The notes: generated by a model from the sequence alone, not told the origin. Shown: positions 27,943 to 38,718, numbered from the stretch's first letter. The stretch: DNA of 64,000 bases from Sinorhizobium terangae (GCF_029714365.1 NZ_CP121659.1:3694501-3758500), one strand, 5' to 3'. Program-made: numbers and translations.

Positions 27943-29076
27943 TCACCGGAACGTCTTTCGTGGATCGAAGGCGTCGCGCGTCGCTTCGCCGACGAAGATC
28001 AAGAGCGAAAGCATGACCGACATGGCCGAGAAGGCCGTCAGCCCCAGCCACGGCGCCTGCAGGTTGGATTTGCCCTGTGCGATCATTTCGCCGAGTGAGG
28101 GCGAACCCGGCGGCATGCCGAAGCCCAGGAAATCGAGCGAGGTCAGCGTCGTGATCGAGCCGGAAAGGATGAAGGGCAGGAAGGTGAGGGTGGCGACCAT
28201 CGCATTCGGAAGCAGGTGCCGGTACATGATGGTGCCGTTGCCGACGCCGAGCGCGCGTGCGGCGTTCACATATTCGAAATTGCGGGCTCTCAGGAATTCG
28301 GCCCGCACGACGGCGACGAAGCCGACCCAGGAGAAGAGCAGCATGATGCCGAGCAGGATGAAGAAGCCGGGCGGCAGGATGGCGGCGATGATCAGCAGGA
28401 TGTAGAGCACCGGCATCGACGACCAGATCTCGATGAAGCGCTGAAGAAGCAGGTCGGTCCATCCGCCGAAATAGCCTTGGATCGCCCCCGCCGAAACTCC
28501 GATCACGGCCGACGCGATTGTCAGCAGCAGACCGAAGAGGACGGAGATGCGGAAGCCGTAGATCATCCGCGCCATCACGTCGCGCGCCTGGTCGTCGGTG
28601 CCGAGCCAGTTGAGGTTGCCGAGCGTGCAGCCCGGATCGGCGGCACCTTGCGGATAGGCGGAGCAGCGCTCCTCCTTGCTCATCAGCCAGAAAGGCGGCG
28701 TCGGCGCCGAATGGGGAATATTCGAGTTGACCGTCTGGTAAGAATAGCGGATCGGCGGCCAGATCATCCAGCCATTGGCCTGAATCTCGTCTCGAATGAA
28801 GTCCGATCGGTAGTCCGTTTCGGCAAGAAATCCGCCGAACTTCTCCTCGGGATAGTTGAACACAACCGGAAACAGAATCTCGCCCTTGTAAGAGGCGATG
28901 ATCGGTTTGTCGTTGGCGATGAATTCCGCAAACAGGCTGAGGCCGAAGAGCACGAGAAAGATCCATAACGACCAGTAGCCGCGGCGGTTGGCCTTGAAAT
29001 TCTGCCAGCGCCGCCGGCCGATCGGCGTCAACCATCCCTTTTCCGGCGCGCCGGAATATGCCGAGATTATGCTCAT
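27943..29076 (-). CDS. yejE: Peptide ABC transporter permease YejE
   Basis: 377-aa inner-membrane permease of the DppC/OppC class. An N-terminal helix (about residues 35-52) is followed by a long periplasmic loop and five helices, with the EAA-like loop ARALGVGNGTIMYRHLLPNA near 267-286. The start ATG overlaps the yejB stop (ATGA). A much longer open frame upstream in this reading frame overlaps yejB and is not coding. Confidence 0.92.
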   Translation of the reverse strand: MSIISAYSGAPEKGWLTPIGRRRWQNFKANRRGYWSLWIFLVLFGLSLFAEFIANDKPIIASYKGEILFPVVFNYPEEKFGGFLAETDYRSDFIRDEIQANGWMIWPPIRYSYQTVNSNIPHSAPTPPFWLMSKEERCSAYPQGAADPGCTLGNLNWLGTDDQARDVMARMIYGFRISVLFGLLLTIASAVIGVSAGAIQGYFGGWTDLLLQRFIEIWSSMPVLYILLIIAAILPPGFFILLGIMLLFSWVGFVAVVRAEFLRARNFEYVNAARALGVGNGTIMYRHLLPNAMVATLTFLPFILSGSITTLTSLDFLGFGMPPGSPSLGEMIAQGKSNLQAPWLGLTAFSAMSVMLSLLIFVGEATRDAFDPRKTFR

Positions 29077-30158
29077 CAGACGTCCCTCCGCTCGAAGTCG
29101 ATGCGCGGGTCGACCCAGGTGTAGATCAGGTCGGAGATCAGACCGACGAAGAGGCCCATCAGCGAGAAGATGTAGAGCGTCGCAAAGACGATCGGATAGT
29201 CGCGTTTGACGACGGCGTCGTAGCCGAGCCGGCCGAGTCCATCGAGGGAGAAGATGTATTCGATCAACAGCGAGCCTGTGAAGAAGGCGGAGATGAACGC
29301 GCCGGGAAAGCCGGCGATGACGATCAGCATGGCGTTGCGGAAGACGTGACCGTAAAGCACCCGCCGCTCGCTCAAGCCCTTGGCGCGCGCTGTCGTGACA
29401 TACTGCTTCTTGATCTCGTCGATGAAGGAGTTCTTGGTGAGCAGCGTCGTCGTCGCGAAGGCCGAAAGCAGCAGCGTGATGAGCGGCAGCGTCATGTGCC
29501 AGAAGTAGTCGAGGATCTTCTGCCACCAGGGGAGTTCATAAAAATTGTCCGAGACGAGGCCGCGCAGCGGGAACCAGTCGAAGAAGGATCCGCCGGCGAA
29601 AACCACGATCAGGAGGATGGCGAACAGGAAACCCGGTACGGCATAGCCGACAATGATGATGCCGGATGTCCAGACATCGAAGGTGGACCCGTCGGTGACG
29701 GCTTTCCTGATGCCGAGCGGGATCGAGATGGCATAGGAAAAGATGAGGATCCAGAGGCCGAGCGAGATGGAGACCGGCATCTTGTCGATGATGAGGTCGA
29801 CGACGGACGTATTGCGGAAGAAGCTTTCGCCGAAATCGAAGCGGGCATAGTTCCACATCATCGACAGGAAGCGCTCGAGCGGCGGCTTGTCGAAGCCGAA
29901 CTGCTTCTCGAGCTTTGCGATGAATTCGGGATCGAGGCCCTGCGCCCCGCGATATCGGCCGCCTTCGTCGCCGCCACCCTGGAGCAGATCGCCACCGCCG
30001 CCGGTGAGCCGGTCCGATCCGGCCGCGTTCGTCAGCTCCGAAATTACCTGCTCCACCGGACCGCCCGGCGCGAACTGCACGACGGCGAAGGAGATGGCCA
30101 TGATCCCGACGATCGTCGGGATCATCAGGAGCAGCCGACGCAGGATATAGGCACCCAT
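29076..30158 (-). CDS. yejB: Peptide ABC transporter permease YejB
   Basis: 360-aa permease of the DppB/OppB class. It starts with the typical membrane helix ([20 protein letters not shown]), has a large periplasmic insertion with Gly-rich sequence (about residues 40-75), and the EAA-like [20 protein letters not shown] near 246-265. It is translationally coupled to yejE and lies 179 bp downstream of yejA. Confidence 0.92.
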   Translation of the reverse strand: MGAYILRRLLLMIPTIVGIMAISFAVVQFAPGGPVEQVISELTNAAGSDRLTGGGGDLLQGGGDEGGRYRGAQGLDPEFIAKLEKQFGFDKPPLERFLSMMWNYARFDFGESFFRNTSVVDLIIDKMPVSISLGLWILIFSYAISIPLGIRKAVTDGSTFDVWTSGIIIVGYAVPGFLFAILLIVVFAGGSFFDWFPLRGLVSDNFYELPWWQKILDYFWHMTLPLITLLLSAFATTTLLTKNSFIDEIKKQYVTTARAKGLSERRVLYGHVFRNAMLIVIAGFPGAFISAFFTGSLLIEYIFSLDGLGRLGYDAVVKRDYPIVFATLYIFSLMGLFVGLISDLIYTWVDPRIDFERRDV

Positions 30159-30337
30159 CAGGCGAACCTCGGCATTGTATTGCCGCCGATCGCGTCGATC
30201 CGCGGTGCTTCGGGTTGCCGTCTATTTCGTCTCAATGCCTGATACTCCTTGCCGTGCATTTCGGCCCCGGCCACTGCCGTATTTAAGTGATTCGCTCTTT
30301 ACATTTGGAATCGAGAGCCAGCTCGAGCGCAAGGGTT

Positions 30338-32194
30338 TCATTGGTTGGCGGCGGCCGACCACCACCAGATGTCCGGAAAGCCGATCGCGTATTTCGGCAA
30401 TTCCGGCGGCCTGCCGACCGTATCGCGATAGGCGATATTTGCTGCCTTCGGGTAGTAGAGCGGCACGACATAATGGTGGGCGAGCAGCACCCGGTCGAGC
30501 GCCTTCGTGGCGGCAACGAGCGTCTCTCGGTCCTTGGCGAATATGACGCGATTGATCAGGGCGTCGACGCCCGGATCGGAGATACCGGCATAATTTCTCG
30601 AACCCTGGCGTGACGCCGATTTCGACCCCCAGAAGTCCTCCTGTTCGTTTCCCGGGCTCAAGGTCTGCCCCCAGACTTCCCAGGTCATGTCATAGTCGAA
30701 GGCCCGCTCGCGGTTGGTATATTGAGACGGGTCGACGGTACGCACACTCGCCTCGATGCCGATCCGCTTGAGGTTCTGCGCGTAGGGCAGCACCACCCGC
30801 TCCAGCATCGGACTGCTCAAGAGAATCTCGAAGGAAAACGGCCTGCCGGTCGCCGTATTGACCATGCGGCTGCCTTTGAGCTCGAAGCCGGCCTCCTTCA
30901 GGAGCCCGATCGCCTTGCGCAGGTTGTCTCGCGCGTTCTGCGGCGTGCCGCCGACCGGGTTCGCATAGGGCGTGGTGAAGACCTCGGGCGGAACCTGCTC
31001 CTTGACCTCGTTCAGGATTTCGAGCTCGAGACCCTCCGGCAGGCCGGTGGAGGCCAGTTCCGTCAGGAAAAAATAGCTGTTCACACGCGTGTATTGATCG
31101 AAGAAGACGGTGCGATTCAATTCCTCGAAGTCGAGCGCATAGTTGAGGGCCTCGCGCACACGCTCGTCATCGAACGGCTTGCGGCGGATGTTCGGCACCA
31201 GCGCCTGCATCACGCCGGTCGCCCTGAATGGCACCTGCTCGCGTTTTACGTGTCCCTCCTTGACGGCCGGAAAGTCATAGCCGGTCGCCCACCGGCGCGC
31301 CTGGGTCTCGCGCCAGAAATCGATGTCGCCGGCCCGGAAGGCCTCGAATTCGACGCCGCTGTCACCGAAGAAGGTGTAGGTGATGGAGCCGAAATTGTTC
31401 TGCCCGACATTGACGTTGAGATTTGCACCCCAATAGTCATCCCTCCGTTCGTAACGGATCTGCGATCCGGCCGAAAACGAAGCGATTCGGTAGGGCCCCG
31501 AGCCGATCACCGGCTCCAGCGTCGTGCGCGTGATGTCGCGCGGCTTGCCGTCCGGACCGGGCGCTTCCCACCAGTGCTTCGGGACAATCAGGAGCTGGCC
31601 GAGAATGTGCGGCAGTTCGCGATTGTTCTTCTCGTCGAAGCGGAATGTGACTTCCTGCTCGCCGGTCTTTTCAGCTCCGACGACGTGCTTGTAATAGCTC
31701 TGGTAAAGCGGATTGAGCTCCTTGCCCTTCTCGAAGCTGAAGATCACGTCTTCCGGTGTCACCGGTTTGCCGTCCGACCACTTCGCTTCCTTTCTCAAGC
31801 GGAATGTGGCGGAAGAGATGTCGTCCGGAAACGAAACGCTTTCGGCAATCAGGCCATAGGCGGTTGAAATTTCATCATCGGCGGGCTTCAACAGCGTGTC
31901 GAAGACGAGCGACAGGCCAACGGCCGCCTCACCTTTTTCGAGCAGCGGATTGAATGTGTCGAAGGTTCCCGTCTGCGAGAGCCGGACGTCGCCGCCTTTC
32001 GGCGCATCGGGGTTCACATAGTCGAAACGTTCGAAGCCCGGCGGATATTTGAGCTCGCCAACGAGCGAAAGGCCATGGTGCCAGGTGGGCTGTTCCTGGG
32101 CACGCGCGCCGACCGAGCCGAGCGGTAAGAGTAGGGGCATTGCCAGAAGTGCGGTCGCCAGTTTCGTCTTCACAATACCGCTCAATTCCAGCAT
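30338..32194 (-). CDS. yejA: Periplasmic peptide-binding protein YejA
   Basis: 618-aa family 5 solute-binding protein that delivers peptides to YejBEF. It has a signal peptide of about 34 residues (ending SVGARAQEQ) and the SBP_bac_5 fold with GGDVRLSQTGTFDTFNPL near 68-85. The ATG at 32194 fits the signal peptide best; the frame extends further upstream without a good start. The 179-bp gap to yejB holds no gene. Confidence 0.9.
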   Translation of the reverse strand: MLELSGIVKTKLATALLAMPLLLPLGSVGARAQEQPTWHHGLSLVGELKYPPGFERFDYVNPDAPKGGDVRLSQTGTFDTFNPLLEKGEAAVGLSLVFDTLLKPADDEISTAYGLIAESVSFPDDISSATFRLRKEAKWSDGKPVTPEDVIFSFEKGKELNPLYQSYYKHVVGAEKTGEQEVTFRFDEKNNRELPHILGQLLIVPKHWWEAPGPDGKPRDITRTTLEPVIGSGPYRIASFSAGSQIRYERRDDYWGANLNVNVGQNNFGSITYTFFGDSGVEFEAFRAGDIDFWRETQARRWATGYDFPAVKEGHVKREQVPFRATGVMQALVPNIRRKPFDDERVREALNYALDFEELNRTVFFDQYTRVNSYFFLTELASTGLPEGLELEILNEVKEQVPPEVFTTPYANPVGGTPQNARDNLRKAIGLLKEAGFELKGSRMVNTATGRPFSFEILLSSPMLERVVLPYAQNLKRIGIEASVRTVDPSQYTNRERAFDYDMTWEVWGQTLSPGNEQEDFWGSKSASRQGSRNYAGISDPGVDALINRVIFAKDRETLVAATKALDRVLLAHHYVVPLYYPKAANIAYRDTVGRPPELPKYAIGFPDIWWWSAAANQ

Positions 32195-32494
32195 CCAGTT
32201 GCGTCCCTTATCGTTCGATGATCTTTCGAGCCAGAATAGGCGAAATCGGGGCAATTGACAGGACTTGCCCAAAATCAGGCGAAATTTTTGAGTCACATCC
32301 GGGTGAACCGCTACTGCATGATTCCTTAAATCGGGATCGATTTAACGAAAAAATCATGCAGCAATTCAGAGCGCTACAGCGACCTTTGCGCGTCGGACGC
32401 GCGGGGCTGTAGGCTCGGCGAGTGCGGTGATTCGGAATAGGGGTGAAGGCAGACCGCGTGGGATACCGGTGCTGCCGCCGATCGGGGGACTGGA
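32195..32494. repeat. Intergenic region with palindromic repeat, family C (copy 1)
   Basis: The 300-bp divergent gap between yejA and mepA. Positions 32313-32412 hold two inverted repeats: CTGCATGATT/AATCATGCAG and CTACAGC...GCTGTAG with inner GCGCGTC/GACGCGC. Related copies lie at 42100-42191 and, as a remnant, at 61109-61135. Promoters for both genes must lie in the rest, but none is convincing by eye. Confidence 0.7.
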
Positions 32495-33580
32495 ATGGGA
32501 TTTGAAATAGCTGCTGCCATTCGACGCTGCGGTTCGGCAATTTTAGGCTTGATCGTGGGGGCGAGCCTTCTGGCCACTGACGCGGCTTCGGCTGATGGAA
32601 CGCCTGCGAAGGAACTCTTTGGCGCCAAAGCATTGCCGGCGGCGATGGCGCCTTCGTCCCTCGGCTTCTATGCGAAGGGTTGCCTGGCGGGCGGTGTCGC
32701 GATCCCGACGGACGGACCGACCTGGCAGGCAATGCGTCTTTCGCGCAATCGACGCTGGGGCCACCCGGAAATGATCGCGCTGATCGAGCGCTTCTCGCAC
32801 GATGCAGCGGAGAAGATCGGCTGGCCAGGCCTCTTGCTTGGCGACATATCACAGCCGCGCGGCGGCCCGATGACCTCCGGTCACGCATCGCACCAGATCG
32901 GTCTCGACGCCGACATCTGGCTGACACCAATGCCGCAAAGGACGCTGAGCCTTGAGGAGCGCGAATCGATTTCCGCGACCTCAATGCTGCAGAAGAACAA
33001 GTTCCTGACAGTCGATCCGTCCATATGGACCCCCGCTCACGCGCGGTTGATCATGATGGCGGCAAGCTATCCCCAGGTGGAGCGCGTCTTCGTCAATCCG
33101 GCGATCAAGAAGAAGTTATGCGACACCTGGAAGGGCGATCGTTCGGCGCTCGGCAAGGTCCGGCCGATCTACGGTCATGATTATCATTTCCACATTCGCA
33201 TCAAGTGCCCCGAGGGCTCCGTCGGCTGCAAGGGCCAGGCGCGCGTTCCGGCGGGTGACGGCTGCGACAAGTCGCTCGCCTGGTGGTTCACCGACGAGCC
33301 ATGGGCAAAGCCGAAGAAGAAGCCGGAAAAGCCCGTGAAGCCGAAATTTGCGAAGCTTTCGGATCTGCCGAAGGCCTGCGCCCTGGTACTCGACGGTCCT
33401 GCACCGGCTTCCGAGCAGGAAGTGACTTACGGCACAGCGTACCGCTCCGCAACCACCGCTTCAACTCCCGCGACCGCTGTTCCCGCCGCCGCGACGAGCA
33501 TCGAAGCCGTCATCGGTGCCGCGGCCGCGGCGCCATTGGGAAACATTCCGGTACCCCTGCCGCGCCCGGCGTTGCAATAA
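32495..33580 (+). CDS. mepA: Penicillin-insensitive murein endopeptidase
   Basis: 361-aa periplasmic peptidase (M74) that cleaves D-Ala-mDAP cross-links in peptidoglycan. A signal peptide (about residues 1-33) precedes the MepA domain with the metal motif SGHASHQIGLDADIWL (about 128-143) and the second His motif YGHDYHFHIRIKCP (about 228-241). A Lys/Pro-rich segment and an Ala/Thr-rich tail of about 60 residues follow the usual domain. GGGGGA precedes the ATG. Confidence 0.93.
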   Translation: MGFEIAAAIRRCGSAILGLIVGASLLATDAASADGTPAKELFGAKALPAAMAPSSLGFYAKGCLAGGVAIPTDGPTWQAMRLSRNRRWGHPEMIALIERFSHDAAEKIGWPGLLLGDISQPRGGPMTSGHASHQIGLDADIWLTPMPQRTLSLEERESISATSMLQKNKFLTVDPSIWTPAHARLIMMAASYPQVERVFVNPAIKKKLCDTWKGDRSALGKVRPIYGHDYHFHIRIKCPEGSVGCKGQARVPAGDGCDKSLAWWFTDEPWAKPKKKPEKPVKPKFAKLSDLPKACALVLDGPAPASEQEVTYGTAYRSATTASTPATAVPAAATSIEAVIGAAAAAPLGNIPVPLPRPALQ

Positions 33581-33698
33581 CCCTCCGGCGGCGCGCGCTC
33601 GACAGGCCGGCTTCCGCCGGCCCTGCTGCCTTCCCAATTGCGCGAGGCTCATGTATAGGGCGTTCAAATCGATTTAAGATCGACGCTGGGGAGGCTGC

Positions 33699-34079
33699 AT
33701 GGCCGATCGCAAATGTCTTGCCCTGATTGCCCACGATCAGAAGAAGGATGATCTCGCCGCCTTTGCCAAGGCAAACGAGACGGTGTTGTCCAAGTGGAAG
33801 ATCGTCGCCACCGGCACGACCGGAGGCCGCGTTCTCGAGGCCTGTCCCGGGCTCGATATCACGCGCCTCAAGAGCGGACCGCTCGGCGGCGACCAGCAGA
33901 TCGGAGCGATGATCGCCACCGGCGACGTGGATTTCCTCATCTTTTTCGTCGATCCGCTGACCGCCATGCCGCATGATGTCGACGTCAAGGCACTGATGCG
34001 CCTGGCGATCGTCTACGACATCCCGATGGCGCTGAACCGCGCCACGGCGGAAGAGTTGATCGCCTTCCGGCGCAACTGA
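33699..34079 (+). CDS. mgsA: Methylglyoxal synthase
   Basis: 126-aa enzyme converting dihydroxyacetone phosphate to methylglyoxal and phosphate, an overflow branch of glycolysis. Phosphate-binding and catalytic segments are intact: ATGTTGG (about residues 37-43), [18 protein letters not shown] (about 59-76) with the catalytic Asp, and [14 protein letters not shown] (about 82-95). It is followed 47 bp later by glucokinase, placing it beside another sugar gene. Confidence 0.95.
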   Translation: MADRKCLALIAHDQKKDDLAAFAKANETVLSKWKIVATGTTGGRVLEACPGLDITRLKSGPLGGDQQIGAMIATGDVDFLIFFVDPLTAMPHDVDVKALMRLAIVYDIPMALNRATAEELIAFRRN

Positions 34080-34126
34080 TACACAGTCTCGAAGTTTCCA
34101 TGACCGCGATCAGGACGGATTTTGCA

Positions 34127-35146
34127 ATGCTCAGTGCGAGTGACCACGGCTTTCCCTTTCCGATATTGATCGGCGACATCGGTGGAACGAACGCGCGTTT
34201 CGCGCTGCTGATCGATACCTATGCCGAACCGAAGCAACTGCCGCCGATCAAGACGGGCGATTTCGCGACGATCGAGGAGGCGATGCAGAAGTGCATCCTC
34301 GACAAGACGTCCGTTCAGCCGCGCTCTGCGATCCTTGCGGTCGCAGGCCCGATCAAGGGCGACGAAATTCCGCTGACGAATGCCGGCTGGGTGATTCGGC
34401 CGAAGGACATGCTGGCGAGCCTTGGTCTCGCCGACGTGCTGATCATCAACGACTTCGAGGCGCAGGCGCTCGCGGTCGCCACACCCGCTGACGAGGATCT
34501 CGTCCAGATCGGCGGCGGCAGCGTCCGCCCGTCGACATCGCGCGTCGTGCTCGGTCCCGGAACGGGCCTCGGCGTCGCCGGCCTCGTTTTCGCGCAGCAC
34601 ACCTGGATTCCCGTGCCCGGCGAGGGTGGCCATGTCGATATCGGTCCACGCACCGAGCGCGATTTCCGGATCTGGCCGTTCCTGGAGCCGATCGAAGGCC
34701 GCATGGCCGGCGAGCAGATCCTGTGCGGCCGCGGCATCATGAACCTTTACCGCGCTGTCTGCGCCGCCAATGGCGAGGAGCCGGTGCTCGCCGACCAGGC
34801 GGCGGTGACGACCAGCGCGCTTTCCGGCTCGGATCCGGTGGCCATTGAGACGGTATCGCTCTTCAGCACCTATCTTGGTCGGGTTGCCGGCGACATGGCG
34901 CTGATCTTCATGGCACGCGGCGGCGTGTTCCTGGCGGGCGGCATCTCGCAGAAGATATTGCCGGCTTTGATGCGGCCGGAATTTCGCGCAGCCTTCGAGG
35001 ACAAGGCGCCGCATTCCGCATTGATGCGAACGATCCCGACTTTCGCCGTCGTCCATCCGATGGCGGCACTTTCCGGTCTCGCGGCCTTCGCGCGCACGCC
35101 GAGAGATTTTGGTGTTGCAATGGAGGGACGGCGCTGGAGAAGCTGA
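34127..35146 (+). CDS. glk: Glucokinase
   Basis: 339-aa ATP-dependent kinase making glucose-6-phosphate, of the bacterial Glk (PF02685) family. The ATP-binding [13 protein letters not shown] is near residue 15, [14 protein letters not shown] near 142, and the sugar-site EGGHVD near 167. The start could be the ATG at 34100, which adds nine residues, or that at 34127; the latter gives the length I expect for rhizobial Glk. Downstream lies a family A repeat. Confidence 0.9.
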   Translation: MLSASDHGFPFPILIGDIGGTNARFALLIDTYAEPKQLPPIKTGDFATIEEAMQKCILDKTSVQPRSAILAVAGPIKGDEIPLTNAGWVIRPKDMLASLGLADVLIINDFEAQALAVATPADEDLVQIGGGSVRPSTSRVVLGPGTGLGVAGLVFAQHTWIPVPGEGGHVDIGPRTERDFRIWPFLEPIEGRMAGEQILCGRGIMNLYRAVCAANGEEPVLADQAAVTTSALSGSDPVAIETVSLFSTYLGRVAGDMALIFMARGGVFLAGGISQKILPALMRPEFRAAFEDKAPHSALMRTIPTFAVVHPMAALSGLAAFARTPRDFGVAMEGRRWRS

Positions 35147-35230
35147 CCGGCCACATGTTCGCAAGGACTCGCCAAAACGGCATCAAGGCACTATAGAGCC
35201 CCGGATGGGCGATGCCGGTACACGGAATGC

Positions 35231-35343
35231 TAGAGCGGGATGAGGAAAAGTGTGCGCGGTTTTCCGCCCGCATCCCGCTCTAACTTATTGAAATCGATCA
35301 CGTTCTAGGTCGATTCGACCTAAAATCGTCGTGATCTAGAGCG
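35231..35343. repeat. Intergenic palindromic repeat, family A (copy 2)
   Basis: Arms AGAGCGGGATG and GCATCCCGCTCT enclose GGAAAA/TTTTCC, followed by GATCACG...CGTGATC and a closing AGAGCG. The organisation is the same as at 19125-19228, with shared GGTTTTCCG core. It ends about 20 bp before the exporter gene start and may supply part of its leader. Confidence 0.75.
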
Positions 35344-35364
35344 AGCTCAGGAAAGACGGGCTTA

Positions 35365-37170
35365 TTGGACGCCAAGAATAGAAAACAGCGCGCAGTCGAT
35401 TCCGACACGATTACCGGAATCCTGAGGCGCGTCATTGCCGAAAACGGCCGCGACCACATCCGGGGTTATGCCTTTGCCATCGCCTGCCTGGCGGTCGTGG
35501 CGGCGACGACCGGCTTCACGGCCTGGATCATGGAATCCGTGATCAACGAGGCCTTTGCCAACAGGCGCGCCGATATCGTGCTGTGGATCTGTGCCGCCAT
35601 CTTCGCGGCCTTCGTGCTTCGCGGTCTCGCGACCTATGGTCAGGCGGTCGCGCTCTCGAAGATCGGCAACAATATCGTCGCCCGCTATCAGCGCCGGCTT
35701 TACGCCCATCTGATGGCGCTGAGCGTCGGTTATTTCCATGACATGCGCTCGGCGCAGCTTGCCGCCAAGATCAGCCAGAATGTCAGCGGCATCCGCGACG
35801 TGCTCAACATGACGGTGACGTCGATCGCGCGCGATTTTCTGACCCTGATCGGGCTCATCGGCGTCATGTTCAGCAAGGACTGGCTGCTCTCGCTCATCGT
35901 CTTCTTCGTCGCGCCGCCGCTGCTTCTCGGCCTGCGTTATATCTCGAAGCGCCTGCGCCTGGCGACGCGCGAGGCCGTCGAGGTCAACAGCCGCGTCCTT
36001 GGCGCCATGCAGGAAACGATCCAGGGCATTTCCATCGTCAAGGCTTTCACGATGGAAAACGAACTGCGCCGCAAGGTCGAGACGATCATCGACCGGGCGG
36101 AAAACCGGGCAAACCGCATCGCCCGGCTCAGCGAACGCACCGCGCCGATGACGGAAACCTTCGCCGGCCTGGCGATATCGTCGGTGCTCGCTTACTCGGC
36201 CTTCCGCACGATCTACAGTAACGTCCCGCCGGGCGCTTTCTTCGCCTTCGTCACCGCCCTTCTGATGGCCTATGACCCGGCGCGGCGTCTTGCGCGCCTG
36301 CAGGTTTCGCTTGAGCGCGCGGCTGTCAACGCGCGCATGATCTACGAGATTCTCGACACTGTTCCGCATCAGCGCGACCGTCCCAATGCAACCGAGATCA
36401 AGTTCGGCGAAGCGACGATCGAGCTGCGTGACGTGCGCTTCGCCTACAGCAGCGGCGACGAGATCCTCAAAGGCGTGAGCTTCCGCGCCGAGGGCGGCAA
36501 GACGACCGCGCTGGTCGGCCCTTCGGGTGCCGGAAAGTCGACCATCATCAGCCTGATCCCGCGCTTTTACGACCCCAAGTCAGGGCAGATCCTCATCGAC
36601 GGGCAGGATATCGCCGGAGTCACCAAGCAGTCGCTGCGCAACGGCCTTGCCTATGTCTCGCAGCAACCGTACCTCTTCGAAGGCTCGATCCGCGACAACA
36701 TTCGCTATGGGCGGCCGGACGCCACGGACGCAGAAATCGAGGAGGCGGCACGACTCGCCTATGCCCATGATTTCATCCTGGCGCAGCCGCAGGGCTACGA
36801 CACGCCGGTCGGCGAAAACGGCGTGACACTGTCGGGCGGACAGCGCCAGCGGCTGTCGATTGCCCGCGCACTTGTGCGCAATGCGCCGATCCTCCTTCTC
36901 GACGAAGCAACCTCCGCCCTCGACACCGAGTCCGAGGCTGCGGTTCAGAAGGCACTCGATCAAGCGATGAGCGGCCGCACGGTCATCGTCATTGCGCACC
37001 GGCTTTCGACCGTCGTCAATGCCGACAAGATCATCGTCATGAAGGACGGCGGTGTCGTGGAAGAGGGCACGCATGAGGAGCTTGCACAGCGTCCGGACGG
37101 CCTCTACGCTCGGCTGCACAATCTTCAGGGCAGCGCCTCGGACATGACGGCGGAAGACGCAATCCTATAG
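35365..37170 (+). CDS. ABC exporter, fused membrane and ATPase domains (MsbA-like)
   Basis: 601-aa half-transporter that should dimerise. Six transmembrane helices lie at about residues 30-320. The ATPase domain has Walker A GPSGAGKST (about 386-394), Q-loop SQQPYLFEG, signature LSGGQRQRL (about 491-499), Walker B ILLLDEATSALD and the H-loop HRLST. It resembles lipid A/multidrug exporters (MsbA/BmrA); the substrate cannot be read from sequence. Start is TTG at 35365 with AGGAAAG upstream. dapB follows 18 bp later. Confidence 0.88.
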   Translation: MDAKNRKQRAVDSDTITGILRRVIAENGRDHIRGYAFAIACLAVVAATTGFTAWIMESVINEAFANRRADIVLWICAAIFAAFVLRGLATYGQAVALSKIGNNIVARYQRRLYAHLMALSVGYFHDMRSAQLAAKISQNVSGIRDVLNMTVTSIARDFLTLIGLIGVMFSKDWLLSLIVFFVAPPLLLGLRYISKRLRLATREAVEVNSRVLGAMQETIQGISIVKAFTMENELRRKVETIIDRAENRANRIARLSERTAPMTETFAGLAISSVLAYSAFRTIYSNVPPGAFFAFVTALLMAYDPARRLARLQVSLERAAVNARMIYEILDTVPHQRDRPNATEIKFGEATIELRDVRFAYSSGDEILKGVSFRAEGGKTTALVGPSGAGKSTIISLIPRFYDPKSGQILIDGQDIAGVTKQSLRNGLAYVSQQPYLFEGSIRDNIRYGRPDATDAEIEEAARLAYAHDFILAQPQGYDTPVGENGVTLSGGQRQRLSIARALVRNAPILLLDEATSALDTESEAAVQKALDQAMSGRTVIVIAHRLSTVVNADKIIVMKDGGVVEEGTHEELAQRPDGLYARLHNLQGSASDMTAEDAIL

Positions 37171-37188
37171 CATCAGGGGAATTCGACG

Positions 37189-38007
37189 ATGAGCGAAACG
37201 GACATGAAGCTCGTGGTGGTCGGCGCGGCTGGCCGAATGGGCCAGACACTGATCCGGCTCGTTCACGGCATGGCCGGCGTGCGCCTGCACGCCGCGGTGG
37301 AGCGGCCGGGTTCGCCGTTTCTCGGGCGTGACGCCGGCGAACTCGCCGGGCTCGGGCCGATCGGTGTCGCCATCACCGACAAGCCGCTCGAGGCATTCGT
37401 AGAGGCGGAAGGCGTTCTCGATTTCACGTCGCCGGCGGGTACGGTCGAATTCGCCGGCCTGGCAGCGCAGGCACGCATCGTCCACGTCATCGGTACCACC
37501 GGCTGCTCGGCTGACGACGAGGCAAAGATCCGCGCTGCGGCGCGGCACGCGCGGGTCATCAAGTCGGGCAATATGAGCCTGGGCGTCAATCTTCTTGGCG
37601 TGCTGGTGCAGCAGGCTGCACGCGCGCTCAAGGCGGCGGATTGGGACATCGAAGTCCTGGAAATGCACCATAAGCACAAGGTCGACGCGCCGTCGGGCAC
37701 GGCGCTCCTGCTTGGAGAGGCGGCGGCCAGGGGCCGCGGCATCGCGCTTGCGGACCATTCCGTGCGGGTGAGGGACGGCCACACCGGGGCACGCCCGGAA
37801 GGGGCGATTGGCTTTGCGACGCTGCGCGGCGGTTCCGTCGTCGGCGAACATTCCGTCATTATCGCGGGCGAGGGCGAAGAGATCACCCTTTCCCACAGCG
37901 CCACGGATCGCTCGATCTTCGCGCGTGGCGCGGTCACGGCCGCCCTTTGGGGTCGCAGCCAGAAGCCCGGCTTCTATTCCATGCTCGACGTTCTCGGGCT
38001 CAACTGA
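37189..38007 (+). CDS. dapB: 4-hydroxy-tetrahydrodipicolinate reductase
   Basis: 272-aa NAD(P)H enzyme of lysine and diaminopimelate synthesis. The dinucleotide motif GAAGRMG (about residues 12-18), GTTGCS (about 104-109) and the signature [13 protein letters not shown] (about 161-173) are all intact. It lies between the ABC exporter (18-bp gap) and gpmA (27-bp gap) in a probable operon of unrelated functions. Confidence 0.95.
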   Translation: MSETDMKLVVVGAAGRMGQTLIRLVHGMAGVRLHAAVERPGSPFLGRDAGELAGLGPIGVAITDKPLEAFVEAEGVLDFTSPAGTVEFAGLAAQARIVHVIGTTGCSADDEAKIRAAARHARVIKSGNMSLGVNLLGVLVQQAARALKAADWDIEVLEMHHKHKVDAPSGTALLLGEAAARGRGIALADHSVRVRDGHTGARPEGAIGFATLRGGSVVGEHSVIIAGEGEEITLSHSATDRSIFARGAVTAALWGRSQKPGFYSMLDVLGLN

Positions 38008-38034
38008 CACTCAAATCTTTCAAGAGGAATTGAA

Positions 38035-38670
38035 ATGAGCGGCACCCTGGTTCTCGTTCGGCATGGCCAGAGCGATTGGAACCTGAAGAACCTGTTCACC
38101 GGCTGGCGCGACCCGGACCTGACAGAACTTGGCGTCGAAGAAGCGAAGGCTGGCGGCAAGGCACTCGCCGAGTATGGCATCAAGTTCGACATTGCTTTTA
38201 CCTCTTCCCTTGTCCGCGCCCAGCGCACTTGCCAGTTCGTGCTCGACGCCGTCGGCCAGTCCTCGCTTGAAACCATTCGCGATCAGGCGCTGAACGAGCG
38301 TGACTACGGCGATCTTTCCGGGCTCAACAAGGACGACGCGCGTGCCAAATGGGGCGAAGAGCAAGTGCATATCTGGCGCCGCTCCTACGACGTCCCGCCG
38401 CCCGGCGGCGAGAGCCTGCGCGACACCGGCGCGCGTGTCTGGCCCTATTATCTTACCGACATCCTGCCGCGCGTGCTTTCGGGCCAGAAGGTGCTGATCG
38501 CCGCGCATGGCAACTCGCTGCGCTCGCTCGTCATGGTGCTCGACAAGTTGACCAAGGAACAGATCCTCAAGCTCAACCTCGCGACCGGTGTTCCGATGGT
38601 CTACAAGCTGAATGCGGATTCCACCGTCGCTTCGAAGGAAGTGCTGGGTGACATGTCCAGCGCGCATTAA
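38035..38670 (+). CDS. gpmA: 2,3-bisphosphoglycerate-dependent phosphoglycerate mutase
   Basis: 211-aa glycolytic/gluconeogenic enzyme interconverting 3- and 2-phosphoglycerate. The phosphohistidine signature VRHGQSDWN (about residues 8-16), [13 protein letters not shown] (about 85-97) and the second catalytic His in AHGNSLRS are present. The protein is shorter than E. coli GpmA, as is usual in rhizobia. A strong terminator follows. Confidence 0.95.
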   Translation: MSGTLVLVRHGQSDWNLKNLFTGWRDPDLTELGVEEAKAGGKALAEYGIKFDIAFTSSLVRAQRTCQFVLDAVGQSSLETIRDQALNERDYGDLSGLNKDDARAKWGEEQVHIWRRSYDVPPPGGESLRDTGARVWPYYLTDILPRVLSGQKVLIAAHGNSLRSLVMVLDKLTKEQILKLNLATGVPMVYKLNADSTVASKEVLGDMSSAH

Positions 38671-38691
38671 CGCGCCTTCGCATCGGTAAAA

Positions 38692-38715
38692 GGGACGCCG
38701 CGGCGTCCCTTTTTT
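38692..38715 (+). terminator. Rho-independent terminator after gpmA
   Basis: GGGACGCCG directly followed by its complement CGGCGTCCC and then six T, 21 bp after the gpmA stop. It is close to the stop of the convergent ada-like gene. Confidence 0.92.
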
Positions 38716-38718
38716 GTG

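Noticed and set aside
26198..28405. Open frame of 735 codons on + across yejF and part of yejE
   Set aside because: It is a mirror of two well-supported ABC genes and has no domain of its own.
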